Below, piece after piece: positions 9,357 to 18,700 of a stretch of DNA of 64,000 bases. How positions within the stretch are numbered: the first letter of the stretch is position 1; every line of letters starts with the position of its first letter. The DNA lies in assembly GCF_029504395.1 (NCBI RefSeq), contig NZ_JAQFIF010000001.1, forward strand, positions 558,001 through 622,000. Direction: 5' to 3'. Source of the DNA: Arthrobacter sp. ES3-54 (lineage in GTDB: Bacteria > Actinomycetota > Actinomycetes > Actinomycetales > Micrococcaceae). The notes under the pieces were generated by a model. The model saw only the letters and a list, made by a program, of their open reading frames with translations. It did no database searches and had not been told where the DNA came from. The position numbers and the translations under genes were made by a program.

Positions 9357-10436
9357 GTGGACGCGGACATGTTGCAGGTCTTGAAGGATCTGTTGTCAGA
9401 AGCGCGCGAGGCGCGCACGAGCCACGACATCGAACAAATGGAGCTCTCGCGGAAGCTGCTGTGGGAGGCTCGTGAGGCCCGTATAAGCCAAGGGCGCCAG
9501 CAGCTTGAGCTTTCTCGGAAATTGTTGTGGGAGGCTCGTGAGGCCCGCTTGAAACAGGGCCAGGAGCAGCTCGATCTTTCCCAGAAACTGTTGTGGGAGG
9601 CTCGTGAGACCCGCGTAAACCAGGGCCGGGAGCAGATTGAGCTTTCTCGGAAACTCCTATGGGAAGCCCAGATGGCGAGGAAGACAAACGACGCCATCCG
9701 GATCGCGCTGACCGCTCCGGTCCTGGATCGCGTGAGCGTGTTCGCCGAGTCCCGGCAGCTCGGGTTCTTGGAGACAGTCTGGCGTCTCCGTGACAGTGGC
9801 GAGAGCTTTGCGCGGTTCGGTGATGGCGAATTGAAGACTATGCTGCGACCCGACTACAAACTGGCTTTCCAGCCGAACTCTGCTGCCTTGAGTGCCGCAC
9901 TTCGGTCCGCGCTAGAGCCGACGGAGGGTCTACTGACAGGATTCCCCAACGTCTACCGTGACACACACTGGTCGGGCGTGTGGGCCGATGTATGGGGGCA
10001 GCTTGAACCCCTTGTCACGCCATTCGAGGTCATGGGCAACAGCCACGTAACCCGGCCCATCTTCTTCGAAACGACGGGCATGGAAGGTGTTAATGCCTGG
10101 CGTTCTGTGTGGGAAGGCAGGTCCGTTACCGTCGTCACCGGTGAAGGCTCGCGGTTTGATCTAATTCCGGAACTGTTCAGCAACTTGGCCGGTTCAAAGT
10201 TCTTGTACACGCGGCCAATTGATGCCTTCAGCGATCTTCAGCGCCTCTTGGCTGAGATTGCGCTGGACAGCTCGGACATAGTCCTTATCGCACTCGGCCC
10301 GGCAGGTACCGTGCTCTCGTCCAAGCTGGCTAAGGCCGGAAGGCGAGCTATTGATATCGGTCACATCAGCGACAGCTACGAGAACGTATTCCGCAGCGGC
10401 GAATGGCCCGAGGCGAAAGCCCTTACGTCTGCTTAA
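9357..10436 (+). CDS. GT-D-fold glycosyltransferase with N-terminal coiled-coil repeats
   Basis: A 359-residue protein with two parts. Residues 28-115 are four tandem 22-residue repeats of the form (L/M)ELSRKLLWEAREAR..QGR.Q, after a degenerate first unit; 22 residues equals two hendecads, so a long straight coiled coil is expected. Residues ~125-355 look like a GT-D (DUF1792-type) glycosyltransferase: SFARFGDGEL at 150-159 carries the DxE-type metal motif of that fold, and a late DIGH motif follows. GT-D enzymes are known from streptococcal adhesin glycosylation and polysaccharide loci. GTG 9357 follows AGGGGGACGCT. The coiled coil might dock the enzyme onto a partner or multimerise it; this is inference. 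Confidence 0.75.
   Translation: MDADMLQVLKDLLSEAREARTSHDIEQMELSRKLLWEAREARISQGRQQLELSRKLLWEAREARLKQGQEQLDLSQKLLWEARETRVNQGREQIELSRKLLWEAQMARKTNDAIRIALTAPVLDRVSVFAESRQLGFLETVWRLRDSGESFARFGDGELKTMLRPDYKLAFQPNSAALSAALRSALEPTEGLLTGFPNVYRDTHWSGVWADVWGQLEPLVTPFEVMGNSHVTRPIFFETTGMEGVNAWRSVWEGRSVTVVTGEGSRFDLIPELFSNLAGSKFLYTRPIDAFSDLQRLLAEIALDSSDIVLIALGPAGTVLSSKLAKAGRRAIDIGHISDSYENVFRSGEWPEAKALTSA
9438..9701 (+). repeat. 4 x 66 bp in-frame tandem repeat
   Basis: Four consecutive 66-base units (9438, 9504, 9570, 9636), each encoding 22 residues of the GT-D protein. A conserved core encodes LSRKLLWEAREAR. The first three units share long identical stretches around GTGGGAGGCTCGTGAG, so copy number could change by slippage or recombination without breaking the frame. 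Confidence 0.9.
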
Positions 10437-10796
10437 GGCTTGATTTTCCCCGTCTCGGTGACGGTAATGCCTGTCGAGCGACTCGTCCTACGGTACCAAC
10501 CCGCGCATTCAATGGCAGTGCATCGTCGTCGGTCAGACCAAGCGCCATAACGCAGTTTTTGCCAAGGATTCCGACGATGGGCCGCTTGCTGGTTGCGGGT
10601 GCATCGACAATCTGGTTTCCTCAGTCCGGGGTCAATGATGGGATCTCTGTCGTTCGGCAAACCGGTTGCTCTGGATCAGGGTCGAAATATCGGGTGCCAG
10701 AGGGCACACAATCGTAGTCGGAAACAGGGGTAAGCAAGCTGTGAGCAGGACCGATCAACTCATGTGCCGAAGGTCAGTACCAGCGAAAGGTTGCTC
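10437..10796. other. intergenic region, no gene recognised
   Basis: 360 bases between the GT-D gene and the first FN3-EEP gene. Short open frames exist on both strands (for example minus 10433-10660) but none has a recognisable domain or convincing start. It may carry the promoter of the downstream exported protein; no clear -10/-35 pair was found. Confidence 0.4.
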
Positions 10797-12146
10797 ATGC
10801 TGAGAGTGTTGGCCCTTCGTCCCCCGCGTTTCGTCGCCATCTTGGTGGCATGCATCCTCATGATGACGACAGTAGGTGCGCAACCAAGTTCGGCGGCCAT
10901 GGCGTACCCAGCGCCCGCGGGTCTCAAGTCGTCGTTCCAGAGTCCGACAACCGTGACCCTTTCATGGACAGCTGTCGCAGGTGCAACGAACTACCGCCTG
11001 CAACGTGCCGGCAACTCTGCCATGACGGGTGCCACTTACTCTTCCTTCACGGGGACCAGTGCGGACGTCAGGGGGCTTCAGCCCGGCACGACATACTATT
11101 TTCAGGTTCGAGTCATAAACTCAGCGGGGACAGGGGTAAGCGACTACTCAGCCACGTTGGCGGTGAAAACCAAACCGAAACCCGTGTTACCCGCGATCAG
11201 CAATCCACTCCGCGTCGCCACGTACAACGTCTCCTGCGATTACTGCTATGCCCGTCAGGCCAATGAATTGCCTTGGAGCGGCAGGCGGGACGCAGTCGTG
11301 AAGACTGTATCGTCGCAAAGACCCGATGTCCTGGGAGTGCAGGAAGCTTCCTCCGGGCGGCTGCAGGGTGACACATCAGTGGCGGGACTTACACAGTTTG
11401 AAGACCTCACGAATCGCCTCGTCGCGTCCGGTGTTGCCTATAAGTTGAGTAACGCGAAGAGGAACAACTGCGTCAATGACACGACCCCATATCAGTGCGT
11501 CTACCAGTACAAGGGCGCTTCGGACGGAACAAAGATTCTTTACAACAGCGCCAAGGTAGACCTCGTTAGCCAGGGGTCACTGAAACTCGCCTCGCAGACC
11601 GGGGCAAGCGATCGGTACCTTGCCTGGGCCGTTCTTCGTCAGAAATCAACGAATAAGTCGTTCTTTTTCGGCAATGCGCATCTAATTGATCACATGTCCG
11701 ACCCTTCCTACTTTAATCTGAGGCAGAAGCAAGCGCAGCAGATTGTTTCGACAATTGCGGCGAAAAATACCGCAAGATTGCCGGTGTTGATCGTAGGCGA
11801 CCTTAACTCCAATAAATGGACTTCGCCAGCTAATGCACCTTATGACATTCTCACGGCTGCCGGTTACATCGACCCGCTCGGCAACACGTACAAGAATGAT
11901 TTGCCCAGCAGCAAGGCGACGGCCGAGAAGACGATCAGGGCAAATTTCGAGAGTTTCAACGGTTTTTCCCGTAAAGCGCCGGCTAGAAATACTTATGGGA
12001 ACGGCACATACATGGATTACATCTTCACGTCATCGATGCGGACTGCAGTGTGGGAGAACGTCGTAAATATTGATTCCAATGGGAACTACGTGGGCACCAT
12101 ACCTTCAGACCACAACATGATCCGTGCCGACGTTCAGTTGCCGTAG
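10797..12146 (+). CDS. secreted FN3 + EEP-family phosphodiesterase/nuclease (copy 1)
   Basis: A 449-residue exported protein. The N-terminus has a Sec-type signal (Arg-rich start, hydrophobic VAILVACILMMTTVGA, cleavage near SSAAMA). Residues ~36-125 are one fibronectin type III domain (LSWTAVAGATNYRLQ, LQPGTTYYFQVRV). Residues ~130-449 are an endonuclease/exonuclease/phosphatase domain with ATYNVSC, GVQEAS (metal Glu), GNAHLIDH (catalytic-type His), VGDLNSN and SDHNM. The family hydrolyses phosphodiesters in DNA, RNA, sphingomyelin or inositol phosphates; the substrate here is unknown. Cys pairs (CDYC) suit an extracellular protein. ATG 10797 is chosen over GTG 10764 because GCGAAAGG lies 6 bases upstream. 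A paralogue is at 14049-15458. Confidence 0.8.
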   Translation: MLRVLALRPPRFVAILVACILMMTTVGAQPSSAAMAYPAPAGLKSSFQSPTTVTLSWTAVAGATNYRLQRAGNSAMTGATYSSFTGTSADVRGLQPGTTYYFQVRVINSAGTGVSDYSATLAVKTKPKPVLPAISNPLRVATYNVSCDYCYARQANELPWSGRRDAVVKTVSSQRPDVLGVQEASSGRLQGDTSVAGLTQFEDLTNRLVASGVAYKLSNAKRNNCVNDTTPYQCVYQYKGASDGTKILYNSAKVDLVSQGSLKLASQTGASDRYLAWAVLRQKSTNKSFFFGNAHLIDHMSDPSYFNLRQKQAQQIVSTIAAKNTARLPVLIVGDLNSNKWTSPANAPYDILTAAGYIDPLGNTYKNDLPSSKATAEKTIRANFESFNGFSRKAPARNTYGNGTYMDYIFTSSMRTAVWENVVNIDSNGNYVGTIPSDHNMIRADVQLP

Positions 12147-12577
12147 CCACGGGATGACTGGCACATTCCACGAATGACCGCAGTGGGTCAGCTTCTGCGT
12201 AGTTAACGCTCGGTCGATACTGGCGCTTGGCGGCTGTCCGCAGGCAGTGCCTCGAGGAAACCGAAGCGGCCGCCTGCAAGGGTTCGAGGGCGGGATCGGA
12301 GATGGCCTGGCCACCGGAAACGAGCAGCTCCACACCGCCATGCGGGACCACTACCAGGAGCCCGATGCTGCCGTTAGGCCTACTGTGCCGACGGATTGTT
12401 TAGGCGGGCAATGTGTCATGGCCCCTTAGATTCGTAGCTACGTGGGGCCCCCGGGTAGAATCCTATTTTGTGGTGAAGGGGTCAAAACCGATTGAGCCGC
12501 TGCCGCAGTGCTTGCGCGTACAGGGATAGGCAGTGCGCCGGCCATCAAAGTTTCCCTTGCTAAGGAGCACCAAGATC
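12147..12577. other. intergenic region, no gene recognised
   Basis: 431 bases between an exported EEP gene and a GT2 gene. Minor open frames on both strands lack known domains. GGGTAGAATC at 12453-12462 includes a possible -10 (TAGAAT, 12456-12461), about 115 bases before the start of the glycosyltransferase. No terminator was seen after the EEP gene. Confidence 0.4.
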
Positions 12578-13987
12578 ATGCCGCAAGGCCCCCACTCCGA
12601 TGCCATACCCTCCGAAGACGTGCCCGCGGTTTCGGTTGTTGTGCCGGTCTTCAATGCCATGCCGTACCTCCGAGAACTGCTCGACTCGCTTTCGGCGCAG
12701 GATCTGGATGCAGATGCGTTTGAAGTATTCCTGGTTGATGACGGGTCCACGGACGGCGGCTCGGCGTACATGGATGAGTTCGCCTCGCGCCACGCCAACG
12801 TGACCGTGGTGCACCAGGGGAACCATGGCTGGCCGGGTCAGCCTCGTAACGTGGGTATCGCTAGCACATCAGGGACGTACTTATTCTTCGCCGACGCCGA
12901 CGACGTACTTGCTCCGCACGCGCTGAGGGAGTTGGTTGCCTTTGCCGACGCTCACGGTTCAGACGTCGTCATTCCGTCAATGGCAGGAACCCACGGCCGC
13001 ATTGTACCTCCTTGGCTTTACATCAAGACTGACATTGACGTTGCCTTGCCTAAGGCCTTCAAGACTCTTGCCCCGCAAAAGCTCTACCGGCGCTCATTGC
13101 TGGCCGACAACGACATCCGCTTTCCTGAAGAGAAAGTCCGCCTCGAGGACGGAATCTTCAACGCGGCGGCCTACCTCGCCGCGAAACGAATCTCGGTCTT
13201 GGGCGGCGAAACTCTCTACTTCCTGCGGAACCGAGACGACGGACAGAACATCAGCTCGGGCGGGTTTGATCCCGTGGGGTATACCGGCTCGGTGGCAAGC
13301 ATCTGCGACGTTGTCGTTGCTGCCAATCTTGACCCTGACGTCACGGCGGACGTTCTCGCAGGGCTCTACCGCAGGAAATGCCTCAAAATTTACACCCCCG
13401 GCCGGTTTGAGCGCTACTCCTCCAAACGACGGGAGGAATGGCTGAGGGCTCACCGGGACTTCATCGACCGGTTCATTCCCGAAAGTGTTGAGAACCGGCT
13501 GCCCGAGCCTTACCGGAGCCGCTCTGCACTGGTTCGGCGACAAGACGCCGAGTCGCTACTGGACCTCGGCCGCAACGAGGGCGATCCGCGCCTGAAGGCT
13601 GCTTTCTGGGGCGGACAACCCTCGGGCGACGGGGACCTGGAACTTTTCTTCGAAGCCTCTGTGGTAGGCAGATTTGAAATGCCGGAACTCGTGTGCGAAC
13701 TGCGACACAGGGACGGAAACGGACTGATGGCCGTCCCCGTCGAGCGCGACCGGCGAATTCCGACCGTTTATTCCAAGGCTGGTCTTTTTCGAGGACTATT
13801 GACTTCCGAGGCCCTGAATGCACTGCGAGCCGGCACCCATGACTTCTTCCTGGCCTCATATATTGATAGAAAATACATCACGGCCCGGGTTAGGCGCCTC
13901 GAGTCCAGCGGACTACCTGACATGGACCGCAACGTGCATTTGTACGGCACAGGGCATGGGAATCTTAGTCTCGCCGTAGCAAATTAG
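12578..13987 (+). CDS. GT2 family glycosyltransferase (teichoic-acid type)
   Basis: A 469-residue protein with an N-terminal GT-A domain: VSVVVPVFN, then VDDGSTDGG, GQPRNVGI and FADADD, with a complete set of acidic motifs. The following KLYRRSLLADNDIRFPE and VRLEDGIF are typical of GT2 enzymes of teichoic acid and capsule loci. The C-terminal ~180 residues form an unrecognised domain resembling the beta-rich spacers of the TagF-like proteins. ATG 12578 has AAGGAG 10 bases upstream and is preferred over GTG 12533. It probably adds a sugar to the polymer made by this locus; donor and acceptor cannot be read from the sequence. Confidence 0.8.
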   Translation: MPQGPHSDAIPSEDVPAVSVVVPVFNAMPYLRELLDSLSAQDLDADAFEVFLVDDGSTDGGSAYMDEFASRHANVTVVHQGNHGWPGQPRNVGIASTSGTYLFFADADDVLAPHALRELVAFADAHGSDVVIPSMAGTHGRIVPPWLYIKTDIDVALPKAFKTLAPQKLYRRSLLADNDIRFPEEKVRLEDGIFNAAAYLAAKRISVLGGETLYFLRNRDDGQNISSGGFDPVGYTGSVASICDVVVAANLDPDVTADVLAGLYRRKCLKIYTPGRFERYSSKRREEWLRAHRDFIDRFIPESVENRLPEPYRSRSALVRRQDAESLLDLGRNEGDPRLKAAFWGGQPSGDGDLELFFEASVVGRFEMPELVCELRHRDGNGLMAVPVERDRRIPTVYSKAGLFRGLLTSEALNALRAGTHDFFLASYIDRKYITARVRRLESSGLPDMDRNVHLYGTGHGNLSLAVAN

Positions 13988-14048
13988 TATTCAACTTCGG
14001 CGTGTCGCTGGGCGTGGGTTAGTGAATGCGGTGCTTTAATGCGAGACT

Positions 14049-15458
14049 TTGACCGTCTCTAAGCCCACAAGCCTTATTCAGCGTCTCGCGAGGTTACTCT
14101 TGGCCATATTGCCTGCCCAGTCCAAATTTCGTTCCGCCCGGCGTTGGCGTATTTTGCCAGTGGCGCTGTTGGTCCTACTTCTCGCTATGCCGCTGTCGGC
14201 TGCTATGGCCACGACGTATGCCGTTCCGACCGGACTTAAGTCGTCTGTCCAGGGCACCACATCCCTCACCTATAAGTGGAACGCCGTTGCTGGAGCTCCC
14301 AAATACCGGATTCAGATTTCGCCTAACGCTGACATGTCCAGCGCAACGTTTTTCAGGTTCTCTTCCACGACGGGAGAAATCAGGAACTTGAAGCCGAACA
14401 CCAAGTACTACGCGAAAGTACGTGTCATCACTTTGGACGGGGTAAACCTCAGTCCGTATTCTGCGGCTGTCGCGGCCAAGACGCTCGCCGCAACCACTCT
14501 GCCCCCCATATCGAACCCACTCTCGGTGGCGAGCTATAACGTCAAATGCGACAACTGCTTTGACGGATTGGCGAATGAACTGTCCTGGGCTGGTCGCCGG
14601 GATGCAGTAGTGTCCAGCATCGTGTCCAAACGGCCGGACGTCGTCGGGGTTCAGGAGGCCTCCCAGGGCTGGCTGAAGAACGAGACACGTGCCGGCGGGC
14701 TGACCCAGTTCGAGGACCTCCAGGAGAGGCTGTACAAGCGGGGAGTCAACTACCAGTTGGCCAACGCCAAACGCAATAACTGCGTCAATGACGTCACGCC
14801 GACCAACTGCGTTTTCGCGGATAAAGGGGCCTCGCAGGGAACCAAGATTGTCTACAACAAGGGCACTCTGGAACTCATGAGACAGGGCTCGGTTGCGCTT
14901 CCGAAGATTAGCTCGACGGACAACACTCGGTACCTCGCTTGGGCAGTCCTGCGCCAACGGTCAACCGGGAAGTCCTTTTTCTTTGGCGACACGCAGCTGG
15001 ACTCAAGCAAAGCCAGTGCCTACTACCTGCTGAGGCAGTCACAGACTTCGGCCATAGTCTCAGCGATCGCGCGCCTCAACACAGCAAAACTGCCCGTGCT
15101 CATGGTGGGTGATTTCAATTCCCACAAGTGGACGGAACCATCAAATGCTCCGTACGACAAGATGATTGCAGCCGGATATGTTGACCCGCTGGGCAACACA
15201 TACAAAAACGACGCGCCGTCATCAGCGGCGACCGCTGAACAGCGGGTTCGAGCCAACTACGACAGCTTCAACGGGTTCGAGCGCAAAGCCAGGGCGCGCA
15301 ACACGACAGGGAACGGAACGTACCTCGACTACATCTTTACCTCCAAGATGAGGGTGGGGAAGTGGGAGACCGTCATTAACATGGATTCTTCCGGTAACTT
15401 CATCGGAACAATTCCGTCCGACCACAATATGGTCAACGCCGTCGTCCAATTGCCTTAG
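14049..15458 (+). CDS. secreted FN3 + EEP-family protein (copy 2), catalytic His changed
   Basis: A 469-residue paralogue of 10797-12146 with the same order: signal or anchor segment (ILPVALLVLLLAMPLSAAMA), one FN3 domain, and an EEP domain with ASYNVKC, GVQEAS, VGDFNSH and SDHNM. The position matching GNAHL of copy 1 reads GDTQL, so the His expected to act in catalysis is Gln. Activity may be lost or altered. Cys pairs (CDNC; NNC..TNC) are kept. The best in-frame start is TTG 14049 with no strong ribosome site, so the N-terminus is uncertain. A strong hairpin terminator follows at 15477. Confidence 0.75.
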   Translation: MTVSKPTSLIQRLARLLLAILPAQSKFRSARRWRILPVALLVLLLAMPLSAAMATTYAVPTGLKSSVQGTTSLTYKWNAVAGAPKYRIQISPNADMSSATFFRFSSTTGEIRNLKPNTKYYAKVRVITLDGVNLSPYSAAVAAKTLAATTLPPISNPLSVASYNVKCDNCFDGLANELSWAGRRDAVVSSIVSKRPDVVGVQEASQGWLKNETRAGGLTQFEDLQERLYKRGVNYQLANAKRNNCVNDVTPTNCVFADKGASQGTKIVYNKGTLELMRQGSVALPKISSTDNTRYLAWAVLRQRSTGKSFFFGDTQLDSSKASAYYLLRQSQTSAIVSAIARLNTAKLPVLMVGDFNSHKWTEPSNAPYDKMIAAGYVDPLGNTYKNDAPSSAATAEQRVRANYDSFNGFERKARARNTTGNGTYLDYIFTSKMRVGKWETVINMDSSGNFIGTIPSDHNMVNAVVQLP

Positions 15459-15476
15459 GAACCGTCTGTTGATCGC

Positions 15477-15524
15477 GGGCACTCGTCGCAACCCCGGGTT
15501 GCGATGAGTGCCCGTGTTTCGTTT
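15477..15524 (+). terminator. intrinsic terminator
   Basis: A 17-base stem (GGGCACTCGTCGCAACC with its complement, one G·U pair) and a 3-base loop at 15477-15513, followed by GTGTTTCGTTT. It lies 18 bases after the stop of the second EEP gene and would end this plus-strand series. Confidence 0.85.
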
Positions 15525-15704
15525 GCGGAGGCAGCCAGACGATACCGCGGACGGCGACAGTGCTAATCAAGAATCACTCGCGGGCACTACGATTTCGGAT
15601 TCAGGTTTCCTTCGAGCACCCGGTGCCACGCGGCACTCATAGCTCAAGCGCTCGACCCAGTTCCAACAAGATTCTGATCGGGTCATCCCAAGCGGCTTAT
15701 ACGT

Positions 15705-18700
15705 TCATCCGGTCGGGCCCTGGCTGGGAGGCACACCCAGCTCTGCCCTGTCCGGCCACAGCGTATCGAAGACGCGGGCCGTCGCGTGCCCGTCACAGTG
15801 CGGAGCGAACATCTTGACGAAGGCCTCATATTTGCGGGCATACAGGCCAGCTACGTCCGAGATGTTCTTGATTGATTCAATGACTTCCTCCGTGGTGCTG
15901 TGGAGGGGGCCTGGCGCCTTTTCTTCAAGATCGAAGTAGAAGCCCCGGGTTGAGTCCCGGTATTGCTTGATGTCCGGGGTCAGGAAGATGATCGGCTTGC
16001 CCGTCACACAGAAATCGAACATGACGGATGAATAATCGTTCACCAGGATGTCTGCGGCCGTGTAGAGGTCGTTGACTTCCGGGTACTCGGTCACATCGAT
16101 GACGAACTTGTTTGCCGCCGTCTGCCTCTGGCTTGCGATGTTGTGGTGTCCGCGCAGAAGCAGCACGTAATCGCTGCCGAGCTGCATCTGGGCCTTTTCG
16201 AAATCGAGGTAGGTGACCATCTCGTACTGCCGTGAGGCGTTCTTTGCATCGTCGCGCCAGGTGGGGGCGTAAAGGATCGCAGTCTTGCCGTCGGGGATGC
16301 CGAGCTTGGTGCGGATGGCAGCACGGTTCTGCTCCATCCGCTCGGGGGTGAGGCTGTCGTTACGCGGATAGCCCTCGACCACAACCCTGCCCTCGAACCC
16401 GAAGCACTCTGCAAGGACCCCGGCGGCGTATTCGTTCTGCGCCAGGAGGGCATCCCAGTACTCCGCCTCCCGCCACATGAGGTTCCAGTATGAAAGGGAG
16501 AAGCTCGTCCGGGCGACGTCGTTGCCTAGCTTCTTTAGCGGAGTGCCGTGCCAGGTCTGGATATAGACCTGACCCTCACGCTTGCGGAAGTAGAACGGGA
16601 AGTTGTTGTTGTTGATCAGGATCCGAGACTCGGTCAAGAGGCGGTACCACAACCGAGAACCGATCAGAACCGGTTCGGTTCCGCCCGGCACAGGCACCGA
16701 GTAGTCCGCGACCGCCCAGTACATGGGCCACTTGCTTCCCCTGCGCTGGAATTCTTCCAGGAGGCGGCGCGGGCTGTCTGTGGCGCGGCGCCCACCGAAG
16801 CACATGAACAGAACGGCGTCCTGAAGTTCAGCGCTTCCGGCCAGCGTTACCGGAGTGCGCAGCGTCTGTTGGGCGAATCTGCCGAGTTCATCAGCGGCGT
16901 AGGGCGGGCGAAGGTGGATGGTTAGCGCGCCGTTCCTTGACGTGCGGCTTACTCCGATTTCGAGCCGGTCCGCTTCCATTCTCGCGGGCATCTGTTTCTG
17001 AAACCCGGACGACGCCGGAATCCAGTACCCGAGGTGGTCGGCGACCCCCGGCGGGACGTGACGCACGCTGTAGGCCCCGGTTTCCGGCATTACCTCGTCA
17101 CCGCCCCAAGGCCGCTGAGGCAACAGGAATTCGGCAGTGAAGACGTTGCTTCCCTCATTGGTCCGGACGGCCAAGACAACGTCAGTCGCAGGGATGACGG
17201 CCTTCCCACTGGCGAGGACAATGCGGGGGACCGGGGTCATCGGCAGGTCTGCAGTGCACTCGATTCGAAGGGTGCGTTTGTCGGGTGAAACGTCGACTTT
17301 GGACGCAAAAACGCGGCGCTTCCGCTCCTCGACAGCGATAAACCCGTAACCTGTCAGGCTCAGCCTGAGGCTTCGGGTATCGTCGGACTGCGCCAGGAGC
17401 TCGTGGGAGCCCCCCTGCCACGCCACTGGCTGCGGCGCTTTAAGGCCGTTGTCCAGACGCAGCTGCCACTCGTACTCCACTGTTGCTCCGGCTGACGTTG
17501 CGAGCGCCGGGATGTTGATGGTGTAGGCGGCCCGGTTCCCGGCCACTTCCTGGCAGGTAGCGGTCTTCCGGATGCCAAACTTTCGGCTCTCGATGGAAAC
17601 CCTGGCGGCCACAGGGGCCGCATGGGCTTCGACGGTGAGCTTCAGGGTTCGCCCCGCCAGTTCCATCGATGTTGCCACATACCGTGGTGTGACCGGAATC
17701 AAAGTCAGGCCGGTGGTTGACGCGCGCATCTCCACGGCCATCCTTGTGGTGCCCTGCATGGGCCCCACGGGCAGCTGACCGGTTGAACCGTTGAGGTCAC
17801 GGCGCGTCAATGGCGCTGCGAGTGTGTGACCGCCGGCACTGACAGTCAGGAGAACGTGCCAGCTGGCGGGCTCTGCAGCCCCGTTCTCTTCAAGCACCAC
17901 GGCCGGGTCAATGGTGGCACTGAAACCCGCGTCAGCGTAGGACGTCCAGTTGTCATTGGACTCCCAATCGATGGACTTGTCCGTGTGGCGCACCACTGCC
18001 AGGGGAACAGCCCGACCGCTGGTGAGGTTGACGAGGGACGCCTGGATGGCGAGGTTGCCACCGCTTGGATCCACTGAGGAGATGTACGCGTGACCGCCGA
18101 TTACTAGCTTGCCATCGTCCTGCCAGTCGAAACGGGTCATCTTGCTGACCAGGCGCAGGTCAATATCGCGGCAGGACAGGAGCCCGGGTTCGTAGCCTGA
18201 AAGTTCGTCCAGATACAGGGGCCGTGCGAGGATCCCGGAAGCCGTCACCACCGTCGGAAAGCTGGACGCGTAGTCGCTCCGGTGGTTACAGATACGGACA
18301 ACGTCCTCGCGCTTGTCCGCGATGACGGCGGAGAGGATGAGCCGGTTGTGGATCCGGATGAGATCCCAGTCCAGCTCCTGACCTTCGCTAAGGCGCAGCA
18401 CGGTGGCATGCAGCAAATCCCAGTACTCGAGGCTGGTGCGGGGCACCACCTCGTAATAACGGAATAGCCCGTTTCCCAGTTCTTCGGAAAGCAAACTCCG
18501 ATAGTCTTCGGGCGCCGACACCGCGCGGACTACAGCGGCCAAGGACTCGAGACGGTGCAGGCGGTCTTCGAGGTATCCCGGCTGGCAGATCAGCTCGCGG
18601 GACGGTGGCCGGATAGCGGAGTCCAAGGATGTATTGACGACCTTGCGGTTCAGAACGTCGAATGACTTGGCGCGCGTGTACAGGGTGGCAACGGCCTCGT

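Noticed and set aside
10433-10660. possible small minus-strand gene
   Set aside because: No ribosome site, no known domain and a neighbouring frame looks equally open; kept as intergenic.
12025-12351. possible minus-strand gene or transposase remnant in the gap
   Set aside because: Translations on both strands matched no family I know, and there are no terminal inverted repeats.
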